From contig DAOOPM010000001.1 of the NCBI GenBank assembly GCA_035388225.1, positions 124,001 to 188,000 of the forward strand: DNA of 64,000 nt. Reading direction: 5' to 3'. This stretch comes from SB25 sp029560875 (lineage in GTDB: Bacteria > Bacteroidota > Bacteroidia > Bacteroidales > Tenuifilaceae). Shown in pieces: positions 28,734 through 37,869 of the stretch (positions are counted from its first letter, which is position 1; each line of letters begins with the position of its first letter). A program made the translations under genes and the position numbers. The notes under the pieces are model-generated. The model was given only the letters and a program-made list of their open reading frames with translations, searched no databases and was not told the DNA's origin.

Positions 28734-28927
28734 AGTAATCTATCTAAGTTTTAAAATATCAGAAAAGATATATACAGGCTCAATTTATAAGCACAGCTTT
28801 TCTATGAAATATAAACAGTGATTTTCTTAGGAATAAATAACAGGTGAAAGCCTCCTCTTCCTCTGAATTGAATAAGCTACTATCATTCTTATCCAAGGTT
28901 TCTAATATAATTCATTTCACTGCATTG

Positions 28928-28935
28928 CAAAGGTA
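28928..28935 (-). promoter_or_regulatory. Minus-strand -7 box far upstream of tcdA
   Basis: The complement reads TACCTTTG plus C, a perfect consensus. It is about 195 bases from the tcdA start, so it implies a long leader or an unrecognised small transcript. Confidence 0.45.
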
Positions 28936-28970
28936 ACCAATTTCGCAGATGAAGCAAGCCTACTACTAGC

Positions 28971-28984
28971 GGATAGCACTATCC
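28971..28984. promoter_or_regulatory. Operator-like palindrome GGATAG-N2-CTATCC
   Basis: Perfect 6-base arms with a 2-base centre. It lies between the minus-strand -7 box at 28928 and the plus-strand promoter at 29055-29083. It is too short and without a T-run to be a terminator. A protein-binding site is inference. Confidence 0.35.
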
Positions 28985-29054
28985 AAGCAATAAACAATAA
29001 GGCTAATTTTGACAATATTATAGAATACATTGCAATTTGTGAAGTTCAGACCTA

Positions 29055-29083
29055 TTGCAGACCAACAAAAATATTTAACTTTG
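29055..29083 (+). promoter_or_regulatory. Promoter of the small beta-barrel gene
   Basis: TTG at 29055-29057 (-33) and TAACTTTG at 29076-29083 (-7), 18 bases apart, fit the Bacteroidota promoter pattern. The leader would be about 75 bases. Confidence 0.6.
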
Positions 29084-29110
29084 AAACGCTAAATAATATG
29101 TTAAACCCAA

Positions 29111-29143
29111 GAGTTGCATTGATAAAATGAATTTGTGCAACTC
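29111..29143 (+). promoter_or_regulatory. Hairpin in the leader of the beta-barrel mRNA
   Basis: Perfect 8-base arms GAGTTGCA (29111-29118) and TGCAACTC (29136-29143) with a 17-base loop. It ends 21 bases before the ATG. It could affect translation or mRNA stability; that is inference. Confidence 0.4.
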
Positions 29144-29164
29144 AAACAACTTAAAGTTTTAATT

Positions 29165-29815
29165 ATGAAAAGAATAGCATTTGTTTTATTTCTATTTTTA
29201 AGTACAATTTTTACTGCAAACGCACAATACTTTGTGGGTGGTAGTTTTGGATTTAATACAACTGGAGGAAAAGTAAAATACGATGGAAATTCAACCGACA
29301 AGGCTTCAACAACCACTTTCGGGTTTTCGCCAAAAGTAGGTTATGTCCTTTCTGAAAATTTTTGCATTGGATTACAATTAAATCTATCTACTCGTAAGGT
29401 TACAACACCTGGCGCACCTGATGATATTGTTGAGAAATCATTCACTTTTGGATTAACTCCGTTTGCTCGCTATTACGCTGTTAGACTGAATAAACTTGCT
29501 CTTTTTGCACAAGGCAATATTGGTTTTTCAACCACAAAGACTAAAGAAAAAGTAGGCTCCACGTCAAATGATGGACCTACAACTAACATTTTCGGGTTCA
29601 ACGTTCACCCAGGTATCTCTTACGATTTGAACGATAGAGTATCGTTAGAAGCAGTTATTGGAGGATTTAACTTTGGCTTTACATCGGCAGTCGAGAAGGA
29701 AGATATTGCTGGCGAAACACAAAAAGATATCACAAACACGTTTGGCCTTGGTGTTGATTTGAATAATATTGCAACTACTGGATTTATAACAATTGGAGCA
29801 ATTGTAAAATTCTAA
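29165..29815 (+). CDS. Small outer-membrane beta-barrel protein
   Basis: 216 residues from ATG 29165. Signal peptide: RIAFVLFLFLSTIFTANAQ. The mature part alternates hydrophobic and polar residues in about eight strands (FVGGSFGFNTTGG, FGFSPKVGYVL, CIGLQLNLSTRKV, FGLTPFARYYAV) and ends in ITIGAIVKF, an OMP-like C-terminal strand. This fits OmpA/OmpW-like 8-stranded barrels (porin family, PF13568-like). The function is unknown. The upstream GTG at 29135 lies in the leader hairpin and is not a likely start. Confidence 0.82.
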   Translation: MKRIAFVLFLFLSTIFTANAQYFVGGSFGFNTTGGKVKYDGNSTDKASTTTFGFSPKVGYVLSENFCIGLQLNLSTRKVTTPGAPDDIVEKSFTFGLTPFARYYAVRLNKLALFAQGNIGFSTTKTKEKVGSTSNDGPTTNIFGFNVHPGISYDLNDRVSLEAVIGGFNFGFTSAVEKEDIAGETQKDITNTFGLGVDLNNIATTGFITIGAIVKF

Positions 29816-29830
29816 AGAAAAGTCAAACAT

Positions 29831-29869
29831 AAAAAGAGAAGCCAGGCATTAGTTCTGGCTTCTCTTTTT
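29831..29869. terminator. Bidirectional terminator between beta-barrel gene and nth
   Basis: 15-base arms AAAAAGAGAAGCCAG and CTGGCTTCTCTTTTT around a 9-base loop. The nth stop codon lies inside the hairpin. Confidence 0.9.
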
Positions 29870-30496
29870 ATATTCTTTACAAACATCTGTCAACCCGCAC
29901 TCCTCGCACTTGGGCTTTCGGGCAATACAAATATACCGTCCGTGAAGAATCAGCCAATGATGTGCCTTCGGAAGCAACTCCTCCGGGAAATACTGAACTA
30001 ATTGTTGTTCAACCGCCAAAGGCGTTTTAGCGTTTGTAACCAATCCTATCCTATTGGCAACTCGAAAAACATGAGTATCCACGGCCATTGCGGGTAAGTT
30101 AAAAACTACCGATGCAATTACATTGGCTGTTTTGCGACCAACTCCGGGCAACTTCTGCAACAATTCCACATCCGAAGGAACAACTCCACCAAACTCCGTT
30201 TGAAGCGTTTTTGCCATTCCAACCAAGTGCTTTGCTTTATTATTCGGATATGAGCAACTTTTTATATAACTCAACACCTCTTCAACACAGGCGTTCGATA
30301 ATGTCTCTGCATCGGGGAATCTTTCAAAAAAGGGAGGGGTAATTATGTTAACCCGCTTATCGGTACACTGAGCACTAAGAATTACTGCTACCAGCAATTC
30401 ATAAGCATTGGTGTAAACCAATTCGGTTTCTGCAACTGGACGAGTTTTACTAAAATACTCAATTACTCGGGCGTAAAGTTCTTTCTTCGATACCAT
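29849..30496 (-). CDS. nth: Endonuclease III (DNA glycosylase/AP lyase)
   Basis: 215 residues. Removes oxidised pyrimidines from DNA. Helix-hairpin-helix LPGVGRKTANVI (about 112-123) holds the catalytic Lys. The catalytic Asp is in AVDTHVFRVANRIG. The [4Fe-4S] cysteines are in CIARKPKCEECGLTDVCKEY at the C-terminus. Two tandem TACTTTTG boxes lie just upstream (30521-30538). It is convergent with the beta-barrel gene. Confidence 0.96.
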   Translation of the reverse strand: MVSKKELYARVIEYFSKTRPVAETELVYTNAYELLVAVILSAQCTDKRVNIITPPFFERFPDAETLSNACVEEVLSYIKSCSYPNNKAKHLVGMAKTLQTEFGGVVPSDVELLQKLPGVGRKTANVIASVVFNLPAMAVDTHVFRVANRIGLVTNAKTPLAVEQQLVQYFPEELLPKAHHWLILHGRYICIARKPKCEECGLTDVCKEYKKRSQN

Positions 30497-30520
30497 TAAA
30501 TTTCAATAATAAATTATTAA

Positions 30521-30538
30521 CAAAAGTACTCAAAAGTA
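30521..30538 (-). promoter_or_regulatory. Tandem -7 boxes upstream of nth
   Basis: Two copies of CAAAAGTA (30521-30528 and 30531-30538), each the complement of TACTTTTG, spaced by 10 bases. One or both may start the nth transcript. Confidence 0.45.
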
Positions 30539-30612
30539 GGCAGTGTGAATTATAAAATTACATATTCGCACTCCAACTCCTAAATTCTCTCTAACAATTA
30601 ACTTTAGTATGC

Positions 30613-30620
30613 TAACTTTG
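30613..30620 (+). promoter_or_regulatory. Promoter -7 box for the ABC-F gene
   Basis: TAACTTTG plus C, perfect consensus. The transcript would start near 30626, leaving about 20 bases before the TTG start. Confidence 0.6.
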
Positions 30621-30646
30621 CAACTCGAATTAAAAAAAGAAACACA

Positions 30647-32521
30647 TTGGCTACAATCTATCTTCAGGCAGAGAATCTAAGCAAATCGTTCGGCGATTTA
30701 ACCATATTCAGCGATATATCGCTAAGCCTTTTTCAGTATCAGCGTACGGCAATAATAGCAAAGAATGGTACAGGAAAATCAACCCTATTAAATATTCTTA
30801 CAGGGAATGACTCTGCTGATAAGGGAAAGGTAACTCTCAGGAATGATATCCGAATTGGTTATTTATCACAGAATCCCGAACTAAACGAAAAAGCCACCAT
30901 TCTTGAGAACGTTTTTGGTGCCGATGATGAAATCTCCTCAACTATTCGGAATTACGAAAAGGCTCTAGCAAAAGACGATAAGGACTTACTCCACCACGCA
31001 ATGGAAGCAATGGATAGACTTAACATTTGGGAGCGCGAGGTTAAGGCAAAACAGATCCTTTCAAAACTTAGGCTAGATGACATTAACCAACCTGTAACCA
31101 AACTTTCGGGAGGACAGCGCAAACGTGTTGCTTTAGCATCGGCACTAATTAGTGAACCCGATGTACTTATTCTGGATGAGCCCACCAACCACTTGGATTT
31201 GGATATGGTTGAGTGGCTTGAGGAGTTTTTAACCCGTGGCCAGCAAACCATATTAATGGTTACACACGACAGGTATTTCTTGGACAGAGTTTGTACCGAT
31301 ATTATTGAAATTGATAGCCAAACTGTTTACACCTACAAAGGTAACTACTCATATTTTCTGGATAAACGCGAGGAAAGAATCAATTCGTTCACATCCGAAG
31401 TTGATAAGGCTACGAATTTGCTTCGTCGTGAAACCGAATGGATGCGACGTATGCCGCAGGCTCGTGGGACAAAAGCCAAATATAGAATTGATGCTTACTA
31501 CAAATTAAAGGATGTTGCATCTCAACGGTTAGATACCTCTGAGGTTGAGATTAACGTAAGCACATCGCGCCTTGGCAAAAAAATTATGGAGGTGAAAAAC
31601 CTCAACAAGAGTTTTGGCAGTAAAGTTATTCTGAAGGATTTCTCGTACACTTTTAATCGATTCGAGAAGTTAGGGATAATAGGTGAAAACGGAACGGGTA
31701 AAACTACATTCCTAAATCTTATTACAGGTGCTATTCAAGCCGATTCAGGTGAAGTTGATGCAGGTAGCACATTGGTAGTTGGTTACTACCGACAGGAAGG
31801 GATGAATATCGATAATAACAAAAAGGTTATAGATATTGCCCGAGAAATTGCCGATGTTGTAACGCTAGGCGATGGTAAGACCCTTACTGTATCGCAATTT
31901 CTGAATATGTTCCTGTTCTCGCCAGAAAAACAGCACACTTTCGTGTACAAACTTAGTGGTGGCGAAAAACGCAGACTTTACTTGCTTACCATTTTAATGC
32001 GTAATCCCAACTTCCTCATCCTCGATGAGCCAACCAACGATTTGGATATCCACACCCTGAACATCCTTGAGGATTACCTAAAAAGTTTCCCTGGAGTTGT
32101 AATAGTTGTATCGCACGACCGTTTCTTTATGGATAAGGTTGTTGATGGTCTTTTAGTTTTTGAGGGAAATGGCGAAATTAGCGGATTCCCCGGTTCGTAT
32201 ACTGAGTATAGGACTTGGGCAATTGAGGAGGAAAAGAATAGACCCAAAGAAAAGAGTCCTGAAAAGCCAATTAAACAAGAGCAACCGAAAACTCAAACCA
32301 AGAAGAAACTAACGTTTGCCCAAAAGAAAGAGATGGAGCAACTCTCCAAGGATATTGAACTGCTGGAAAAGGAAAAAACAGAACTAGAAAGCCAACTTAG
32401 CGGTGGCGCTCTAAACCCTCAACAACTTCAGGAAAAATCCAATAGATATCAAGAAATTACTCACATACTTGAGGAAAAAGAATTCCGTTGGCTAGAACTC
32501 AGTGAAATTGAAGAAGGGTAA
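30647..32521 (+). CDS. ABC-F family ATPase (Uup/EttA-like)
   Basis: 624 residues with two ABC domains and no transmembrane part. Walker A: AKNGTGKST (about 38-46) and GENGTGKTT (about 345). Signatures: LSGGQRKR and LSGGEKRR. Walker B/D-loop: LILDEPTNHLDL and LILDEPTNDLDI. The inter-domain P-site-tRNA-type linker holds RRETEWMRRMPQARGTKAK, and the C-terminal coiled coil (about 550-620) is the Uup type that contacts nucleic acid. ABC-F proteins act on the ribosome to relieve stalling. The start is TTG (MATIYLQAENLSKSFG): no in-frame ATG exists, and the -7 box leaves no room upstream. Confidence 0.93.
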   Translation: MATIYLQAENLSKSFGDLTIFSDISLSLFQYQRTAIIAKNGTGKSTLLNILTGNDSADKGKVTLRNDIRIGYLSQNPELNEKATILENVFGADDEISSTIRNYEKALAKDDKDLLHHAMEAMDRLNIWEREVKAKQILSKLRLDDINQPVTKLSGGQRKRVALASALISEPDVLILDEPTNHLDLDMVEWLEEFLTRGQQTILMVTHDRYFLDRVCTDIIEIDSQTVYTYKGNYSYFLDKREERINSFTSEVDKATNLLRRETEWMRRMPQARGTKAKYRIDAYYKLKDVASQRLDTSEVEINVSTSRLGKKIMEVKNLNKSFGSKVILKDFSYTFNRFEKLGIIGENGTGKTTFLNLITGAIQADSGEVDAGSTLVVGYYRQEGMNIDNNKKVIDIAREIADVVTLGDGKTLTVSQFLNMFLFSPEKQHTFVYKLSGGEKRRLYLLTILMRNPNFLILDEPTNDLDIHTLNILEDYLKSFPGVVIVVSHDRFFMDKVVDGLLVFEGNGEISGFPGSYTEYRTWAIEEEKNRPKEKSPEKPIKQEQPKTQTKKKLTFAQKKEMEQLSKDIELLEKEKTELESQLSGGALNPQQLQEKSNRYQEITHILEEKEFRWLELSEIEEG

Positions 32522-32551
32522 AAGTGCAAATAATTGTTCTTTATAAAGTAT

Positions 32552-33874
32552 CTAGGTTAAACTGAATTTGATGACATTACTTGTTTGCTCATCAATCCTG
32601 AACCTATTATCAATTCTGTACCCAATAACCCAAGCAATATCATCGCCCGAAAGAAGCACGTAAACATTATTTTTCTGATGCAAAGGCACTTTAATGTCTA
32701 CCAAAAAATCGCTAATCTTTTTATACCCAGACATTCCGAAGGGAATGAATTTATCGCCAGGGTGCCAAATTCTGATTTTCAGCGGAAATTGCAACTTACT
32801 ACAATCCAATAAAGCAATATCGGGGTCCTTCTCAATTTTCACGTCTGAAATGTCGCCCAAGGTTTCAATTTTGAGTTTAACGGGGCTTAAAATTGACTTT
32901 GTGTCTTCTGAAATCAATATTTCAGAATCGTCCTTTACCTTCTTGGATGTTAGTATCAAAAACTCTCTATCCTTATATAATGTATGTGTTGAGGACTCAA
33001 CCCTTCTTCCTGATTCCGCATTGAGCAATTCAATCACAGCGCTAGCCATTGAAGGTGAAAATCCAAATTGATTTAACTCCTCAACCAAAAAGAATCGAGC
33101 GCTACGTTCCTTTTTTAGTGCTTCAACAGAAAACAAAGTATCCTCGCCTTGCTTCGAAATAACAACATCTCTGATTCTATCGAGTTGTTCCTCTACAAGC
33201 CAAACAGCTTCCTGCAGGTGGTTTGCAGTATCGGCAATTGCTCTATCTACAGATGGATTTAAGTACCTTAACTCAGGAATAATTTTATGCCTAATAAAAT
33301 TTCGCTTGTATTTTGTTGTTGAATTGCTTGAATCCTCCCTATACTTAACATCGTGACTCTTTGCAAAATCTTCAATCTCTATTCGTGTTGCAAAAATAAG
33401 AGGCCTTATTATGTTACCATTCATCACCTTAATACCTGCAACACCTTTAATTCCAGTCCCCCTGCATAGGTTTATCAGAACCGTTTCAGCGGTATCGTTC
33501 AGATTATGTGCAATGGCCACTTTGGTGTACTTATACTCCTTGCATATCTCCTCAAAATAAGCGTATCGTAGTTCCCGCGCTGCAACTTGAATTGATAGTT
33601 TATTTTCTGCAGCATACTCATTAGTATCGAACTTTATGGAATGGCAAACAATTCCATTCATCAAGCAGTAATATTTAACGAATTGCTCATCGCCATCGGA
33701 CTCATCGGCTCTAAGACCAAAATTACAGTGAGCCACTGCAATTTTAAAACCTGACTTCAGGAATAATTGCAACATCACCATTGAATCGATGCCACCACTA
33801 ACACCAAGCAAAATTGAATCGTCTGGTGTGGTTAAATTGTTCTCACGAATAAAGTTGATAAATCTATCCTGCAT
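32552..33874 (-). CDS. tilS: tRNA(Ile)-lysidine synthase
   Basis: 440 residues. Adds lysine to C34 of the tRNA that reads AUA. PP-loop GVSGGIDSMVML (about 24-35), then FKIAVAHCNFGLR, IAHNLNDTAETVLINL (about 125-140) and the family's RHKIIPEL. A substrate-binding middle and C-terminal TilS-C domain (LKIRIWHPGDKFIPFGMSGYKKISDFL) follow. It overlaps the 3' end of pabB by 11 bases, so pabB-tilS is an operon. Confidence 0.95.
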   Translation of the reverse strand: MQDRFINFIRENNLTTPDDSILLGVSGGIDSMVMLQLFLKSGFKIAVAHCNFGLRADESDGDEQFVKYYCLMNGIVCHSIKFDTNEYAAENKLSIQVAARELRYAYFEEICKEYKYTKVAIAHNLNDTAETVLINLCRGTGIKGVAGIKVMNGNIIRPLIFATRIEIEDFAKSHDVKYREDSSNSTTKYKRNFIRHKIIPELRYLNPSVDRAIADTANHLQEAVWLVEEQLDRIRDVVISKQGEDTLFSVEALKKERSARFFLVEELNQFGFSPSMASAVIELLNAESGRRVESSTHTLYKDREFLILTSKKVKDDSEILISEDTKSILSPVKLKIETLGDISDVKIEKDPDIALLDCSKLQFPLKIRIWHPGDKFIPFGMSGYKKISDFLVDIKVPLHQKNNVYVLLSGDDIAWVIGYRIDNRFRIDEQTSNVIKFSLT

Positions 33875-35186
33875 TTTCGATGGTTGCGTTTAATGTGGTA
33901 AGAATAGCCTTGGCTTTCAGCAAGCACTCATTATACTCCTTCTCTGGTTCGGAGTTAAAGGTAATTGCACCTCCAACGGTAAACGAAAGATAGCGATTTT
34001 CTTTATTGTAAAGTAAACTCCGAATAACCACGTTAAAATCAAAATCACCATTTGGTGCAAAATACCCCACAGCACCAGAAAAAAGTCCACGTTTGGTGCG
34101 TTCAAACTCTTCAATTAATTGCATTGCCCTAAACTTAGGCGCCCCAGTCATTGAGCCCATCGGAAAAGTAGCCCTAATTGGCTCTATCAAACTTAAATTG
34201 GGCTGTAATTTACAGGTAACAGTCGATATCATTTGATGAACCTGAGGGAAAGTATATATTCCGCATAGTTCATTTACCTTAACAGAACCTCGTGTAGCAA
34301 CTTTCGACAAATCGTTACGGACCAAATCAACAATCATAACATTTTCGGCTCGTTCCTTTGTATCTTCCGATAGTTCCAATTTAACCTTTTCATCATCAAC
34401 TGCATTACTTTTTCTTGGAGCTGTACCTTTAATTGGCTGACTGATTATTAAATCGCCCTCTTTGCGAATATACCTTTCGGGACTTGCGGACATTAAGTAT
34501 TTATTGTCAACCTTAAGGAAGGCCGCAAATGGAGTTGGCGATACTCGGTAAAGTTCATTGAACACCTCTGCAGGTTCAATACTACAATCCTCGGTGTAAA
34601 ACTCCTGGCAAAGGTTCATCTCGTAGATATCGCCCCTTGCAATATGCTTTTTTACCTGATGAATCGTTTCCAAGTACTCCTGCTTGGTGTAGCACGATTT
34701 AAAAATAATATTCCGAGGAATAGTTCTAGTGTAATTTGAACAGTCCATTAACTCCTGTAGCAACGCATCAATTCTATCCTTGCTTGTAACACTCTCAAAA
34801 TAATAAACACTAAGCACATTTGACTTCACCGTAAAAACAATCTCGGGTTGAAAGAAGAACAACTCAGGAAATTCCAAGGCATCAAAATTGTTGGATTTTA
34901 AATCTTCTAACTCGTTTTTTAAATCGTAGGAGAAATAGCCAAACACCCAATCGTTTAACTTTAGATACTCAGAAAGGTTTGCAAATCTTTTATCGTTAGG
35001 ACTGCATACCGAGATTGAACCCAACCCAACGAGTAAATCGTACCTACTCCCAATGTCAGTCCCCGAAACATTTAATAAATCTGTTCCTCTGAGTAAAATG
35101 CCATAATTGAACCTTCCTATATAAGATATCAGGTTCTCGGCAAATGAATTAAAATCTTGAATATCGAAATTCAAAATAGTTCTCAT
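33864..35186 (-). CDS. pabB: Aminodeoxychorismate synthase component I
   Basis: 440 residues, chorismate-binding family. It makes 4-amino-4-deoxychorismate for folate. The motif QPIKGTAPR carries the Lys typical of PabB; anthranilate synthase has Ala there (PIAGT). Others are MIVDLVRNDLSKVA, FPMGSMTGAPKFRAMQLIEE, and SGAVGYFAPNGDFDFNVVIRS. The matching glutaminase (PabA) and lyase (PabC) are not in the window. Its -7 box ends 5 bases before the ATG, so the mRNA may be leaderless. Confidence 0.9.
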   Translation of the reverse strand: MRTILNFDIQDFNSFAENLISYIGRFNYGILLRGTDLLNVSGTDIGSRYDLLVGLGSISVCSPNDKRFANLSEYLKLNDWVFGYFSYDLKNELEDLKSNNFDALEFPELFFFQPEIVFTVKSNVLSVYYFESVTSKDRIDALLQELMDCSNYTRTIPRNIIFKSCYTKQEYLETIHQVKKHIARGDIYEMNLCQEFYTEDCSIEPAEVFNELYRVSPTPFAAFLKVDNKYLMSASPERYIRKEGDLIISQPIKGTAPRKSNAVDDEKVKLELSEDTKERAENVMIVDLVRNDLSKVATRGSVKVNELCGIYTFPQVHQMISTVTCKLQPNLSLIEPIRATFPMGSMTGAPKFRAMQLIEEFERTKRGLFSGAVGYFAPNGDFDFNVVIRSLLYNKENRYLSFTVGGAITFNSEPEKEYNECLLKAKAILTTLNATIENAG

Positions 35187-35191
35187 AACCG

Positions 35192-35199
35192 CAAAGTTA
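35192..35199 (-). promoter_or_regulatory. Promoter -7 box touching the pabB start
   Basis: The complement reads TAACTTTG, C, then GGTT and ATG. With only 5 bases from the box to the start codon, transcription should begin at or near the A of ATG. Confidence 0.5.
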
Positions 35200-35234
35200 A
35201 TCCAATTGTATCAAACACTAAACCTTCTGTAATG

Positions 35235-35254
35235 AAAAAAGCCGCAAATGCGGC
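35235..35254 (-). terminator. Terminator of ahpC
   Basis: GCCGCA/TGCGGC (35241-35254) with six A before it, which gives six U on the minus strand. Confidence 0.85.
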
Positions 35255-35279
35255 TCTCTGGCTTTTAATCAATTTTATA

Positions 35280-35915
35280 TTAGTTTTTAGACCCTAAATA
35301 ATCCGAAATACCTTCCTGTGTTGCTTTAAGCGCTTTGTCGCCTTTCTTCCAGTTGGCTGGGCAAACCTCGCCATTCTCCTCAAAGTATTGCAATGCATCT
35401 ACCATTCTTAATACTTCATCAACACTTCTACCCAATGGCATATCGTTCACCACTTGATGACGGACAATTCCCGATTTATCTATTAAAAATAAGCCCCTAT
35501 ACGATTGTGGTGTGCCAACAAACGAAGCCTCACCCTCCTCTGTATACTCATAGCTACCCGCAAGCACATCGTAATTCTCCGATATTGTTTTAGCTAAATC
35601 GGCAACCAGAGGATAAGTAACTCCCTTTATTCCACCCTCTTTCAGTTCTGTTTGAAGCCATTTCCAGTGCGAGAACTCAGAGTCTACAGAACAAGCCACA
35701 ACCTGAGTATTACGTTTTTCAAATTCTGTTAATTTCTCCTGAAAGGCAAGCAACTCTGTGGGACAAACAAAAGTAAAGTCTGCAGGATAAAAGAAAAATA
35801 CAACATGCTTTTTCCCTTCAAATATCTCAAGTGAAAATCCATCAACAATTTCATTCCCGTTAACCACTGCTTTAGATTTAAACTTAGGGGCTTTTTTACC
35901 AACTAGTACTGACAT
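35280..35915 (-). CDS. 2-Cys peroxiredoxin (AhpC/Prx1 type)
   Basis: 211 residues. Reduces hydrogen peroxide and organic peroxides. The peroxidatic Cys51 is in DFTFVCPTELLAF, and the resolving Cys185 is in GEVCPANWKKG. The GGxGxx/YF-type C-terminal region (KATQEGISDYLG) suggests the robust or semi-sensitive dimer-decamer class. No AhpF or thioredoxin gene is adjacent. The gene is monocistronic with a clear terminator. Confidence 0.94.
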   Translation of the reverse strand: MSVLVGKKAPKFKSKAVVNGNEIVDGFSLEIFEGKKHVVFFFYPADFTFVCPTELLAFQEKLTEFEKRNTQVVACSVDSEFSHWKWLQTELKEGGIKGVTYPLVADLAKTISENYDVLAGSYEYTEEGEASFVGTPQSYRGLFLIDKSGIVRHQVVNDMPLGRSVDEVLRMVDALQYFEENGEVCPANWKKGDKALKATQEGISDYLGSKN

Positions 35916-35996
35916 TTTCTTTTAGTTTTAATAGTTAATTGATTAGTTTTCTCCTCGAACTATTAACACTACAAAAAACGAATTGTTTACGAAGAA

Positions 35997-37844
35997 CTAC
36001 TCGTATGGTAAAATATAAGGCTCCTTTATTCTGAAGTTCTCAAAACGGCGTCTTCGCTCAGTTGAAATAAGCCAGTATGCGACATCGGCATTATCAGGTA
36101 TTCGTGGATAATAGCCAAGCCTTACTACAAAGGCAGGAAAAATTAAACTTTCGTTTTTAAATCTTATTCCAAAACCAAAACCAGAATAAATAGGATTAGT
36201 ATAAACAAGTTCATTCGCTGGTCCAATAATTCCTAAATCACAAAACAAGAAGTACGCAAATCTAAAACCATAAAGATATAAAGGGGTAAATACATTCGTT
36301 TCCAAATTTAACATTATCCGTGTTTCTCCTGTTAAAGAATTGCTGGACAGACCTCTTACACCATAATTGTCCTTCAACGCAACATACTCCCGCTCACCAC
36401 TAAATCGAGAGATTCCTCTAGTATAATCATATTGAATAAGTTGACGAATATCTGTTCTCCAAACTGAAAAAAGGTTCGATATATATTTTGAACGAATATT
36501 AATTACACCCTGCTCAAACTTAAATCCATCGGCCAAATACCCTCCTGTACGAAAAGATAAATAAAGATAACCAATTGGTGTAATTTCTGCGGCCGACATC
36601 TCGCCATTAATAAGAATTCGCCGACTAAATTGACTTTTCTCAATACCTGAAGAGAACTGTACTTTAAACCCAATTGGAATATCCTCCGTTGAACCAAAAG
36701 AATAAATTAAATTCGATTGGAACAAACTCTGATTAGTTAAACCTAACGATACAAGCCATTGGTTGGTGGAGTGAAAATAAAAATTTGAATCACTTTCAAT
36801 CTCGATAGCCTTATTGAAATCTATTTTTCTATGCTTAAATGCCAAAGTCAAATTATATGGAGCATCTAATGAACTTTTCTTACTCACCCTAAAAGAGTGA
36901 CCTAACCACCAATCAAGCATATTATAGTCGATAGGGAATGTTAGATTTGTTTTAAAAGTAGTGTAGGGCTCTTTACTAACAAAATAAGTAATACCACCAG
37001 CCAATTTTGCTTTAGATGCATAAAAATCCCTACTCAAATTAGTGTAATAAGAGTTGTATCCTAGCCCTTCTCGCATCCAAAGATTAGCAGTTATAAATGA
37101 ACCCCCAATGTTTGAGAACTTAAATTCGCCCCTTCGCCCCCACTTATCTGGATGGCTCTTATCGTAATAAGCTGTTGCATCAGCTCCAAAACCAATACCA
37201 GCAAAGTTACTCTCTGAAATCGAGTACTCTCCCTTATCCAAACTGCTTGAACTAAAAGAGAATGCCAGTGTCCAGTTATCCTTTGTAACAACAATAGCAC
37301 GAACTTTATTGGTATCGACTAATGTTTCCAGCATAATATTAACATCCTCAATATAAGGCAATGTACGCAAAAGTTCTTCAGTCTCGGAGAAATCAACAGG
37401 CTTTACTACATCTCCTTCTTTGAAAAGCAAGTTATTTGCTATTACCTTTCGAGACGTGGTTAGGTGAAGGGAATTCCCAAAGCGCTCACCCAAAGTGGTT
37501 GGCTTTACTAGGGTATCATAAACAGACTGCCCAAACACTTTTAGTCTCACAATTCTAATCTCTGCTATTTCCTTATTTGCATAAGGTGAAAATTTTTGAT
37601 TGGACTCAAATTCTCTGATCACTTTTCCTGAAGAAGACAGAGCATCTTTCCTCACTACAAAGCCATATAACTGTCGAAAAATGAAATTATTTTTTATTCT
37701 ATCGGTCTTTTTTACAACCGAGTCCTTTGAATTCTGGATTTGTTTATTGTATTTTTCTATTGCAATAGTGTTATTAATAAAAAACACCATCAACAAAGAT
37801 ATATTGATGGTGATAAAAAATATTTTTTGAAAAAATCTTAGCAT
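35997..37844 (-). CDS. Omp85-superfamily (BamA/TamA-like) outer-membrane protein
   Basis: 615 residues. An N-terminal hydrophobic export signal (FFITINISLLMVFFINN) precedes a POTRA-like module (about 85-200: EIRIVRLKVFGQSVYD, NLLFKEGDVVKPVDFSETEELLRTLPYIEDVNI). A 16-stranded-type barrel follows, ending in RLGYYPRIPDN and a short tail. The single clear POTRA and the EGDxV...LRxLPYIxD pattern match Bacteroidota Omp85-like proteins of uncertain job (insertion of outer-membrane proteins or lipids). It starts 25 bases after the SiaB-like gene's stop, on the same strand, so they are probably co-transcribed. Confidence 0.82.
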   Translation of the reverse strand: MLRFFQKIFFITINISLLMVFFINNTIAIEKYNKQIQNSKDSVVKKTDRIKNNFIFRQLYGFVVRKDALSSSGKVIREFESNQKFSPYANKEIAEIRIVRLKVFGQSVYDTLVKPTTLGERFGNSLHLTTSRKVIANNLLFKEGDVVKPVDFSETEELLRTLPYIEDVNIMLETLVDTNKVRAIVVTKDNWTLAFSFSSSSLDKGEYSISESNFAGIGFGADATAYYDKSHPDKWGRRGEFKFSNIGGSFITANLWMREGLGYNSYYTNLSRDFYASKAKLAGGITYFVSKEPYTTFKTNLTFPIDYNMLDWWLGHSFRVSKKSSLDAPYNLTLAFKHRKIDFNKAIEIESDSNFYFHSTNQWLVSLGLTNQSLFQSNLIYSFGSTEDIPIGFKVQFSSGIEKSQFSRRILINGEMSAAEITPIGYLYLSFRTGGYLADGFKFEQGVINIRSKYISNLFSVWRTDIRQLIQYDYTRGISRFSGEREYVALKDNYGVRGLSSNSLTGETRIMLNLETNVFTPLYLYGFRFAYFLFCDLGIIGPANELVYTNPIYSGFGFGIRFKNESLIFPAFVVRLGYYPRIPDNADVAYWLISTERRRRFENFRIKEPYILPYE

Positions 37845-37869
37845 TATAAAGGACTACTTAATAAATCCA

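Larger units (their letters stand above)
28734..29164. other. 431-base intergenic region
   Basis: Contents seen: a minus-strand -7 box (28928-28935), a palindrome (28971-28984), the promoter and hairpin of the beta-barrel gene (29055-29143), and a stop-free stretch of about 43 codons on the minus strand (roughly 28775-28910) without a good start. No RNA gene is recognised. Confidence 0.5.

Noticed and set aside
28775..28910. Stop-free stretch of about 43 codons on the minus strand between tcdA and the beta-barrel gene
   Set aside because: It has no ATG, no ribosome site and no recognised family; only a possible TTG. Too short to support as a gene.
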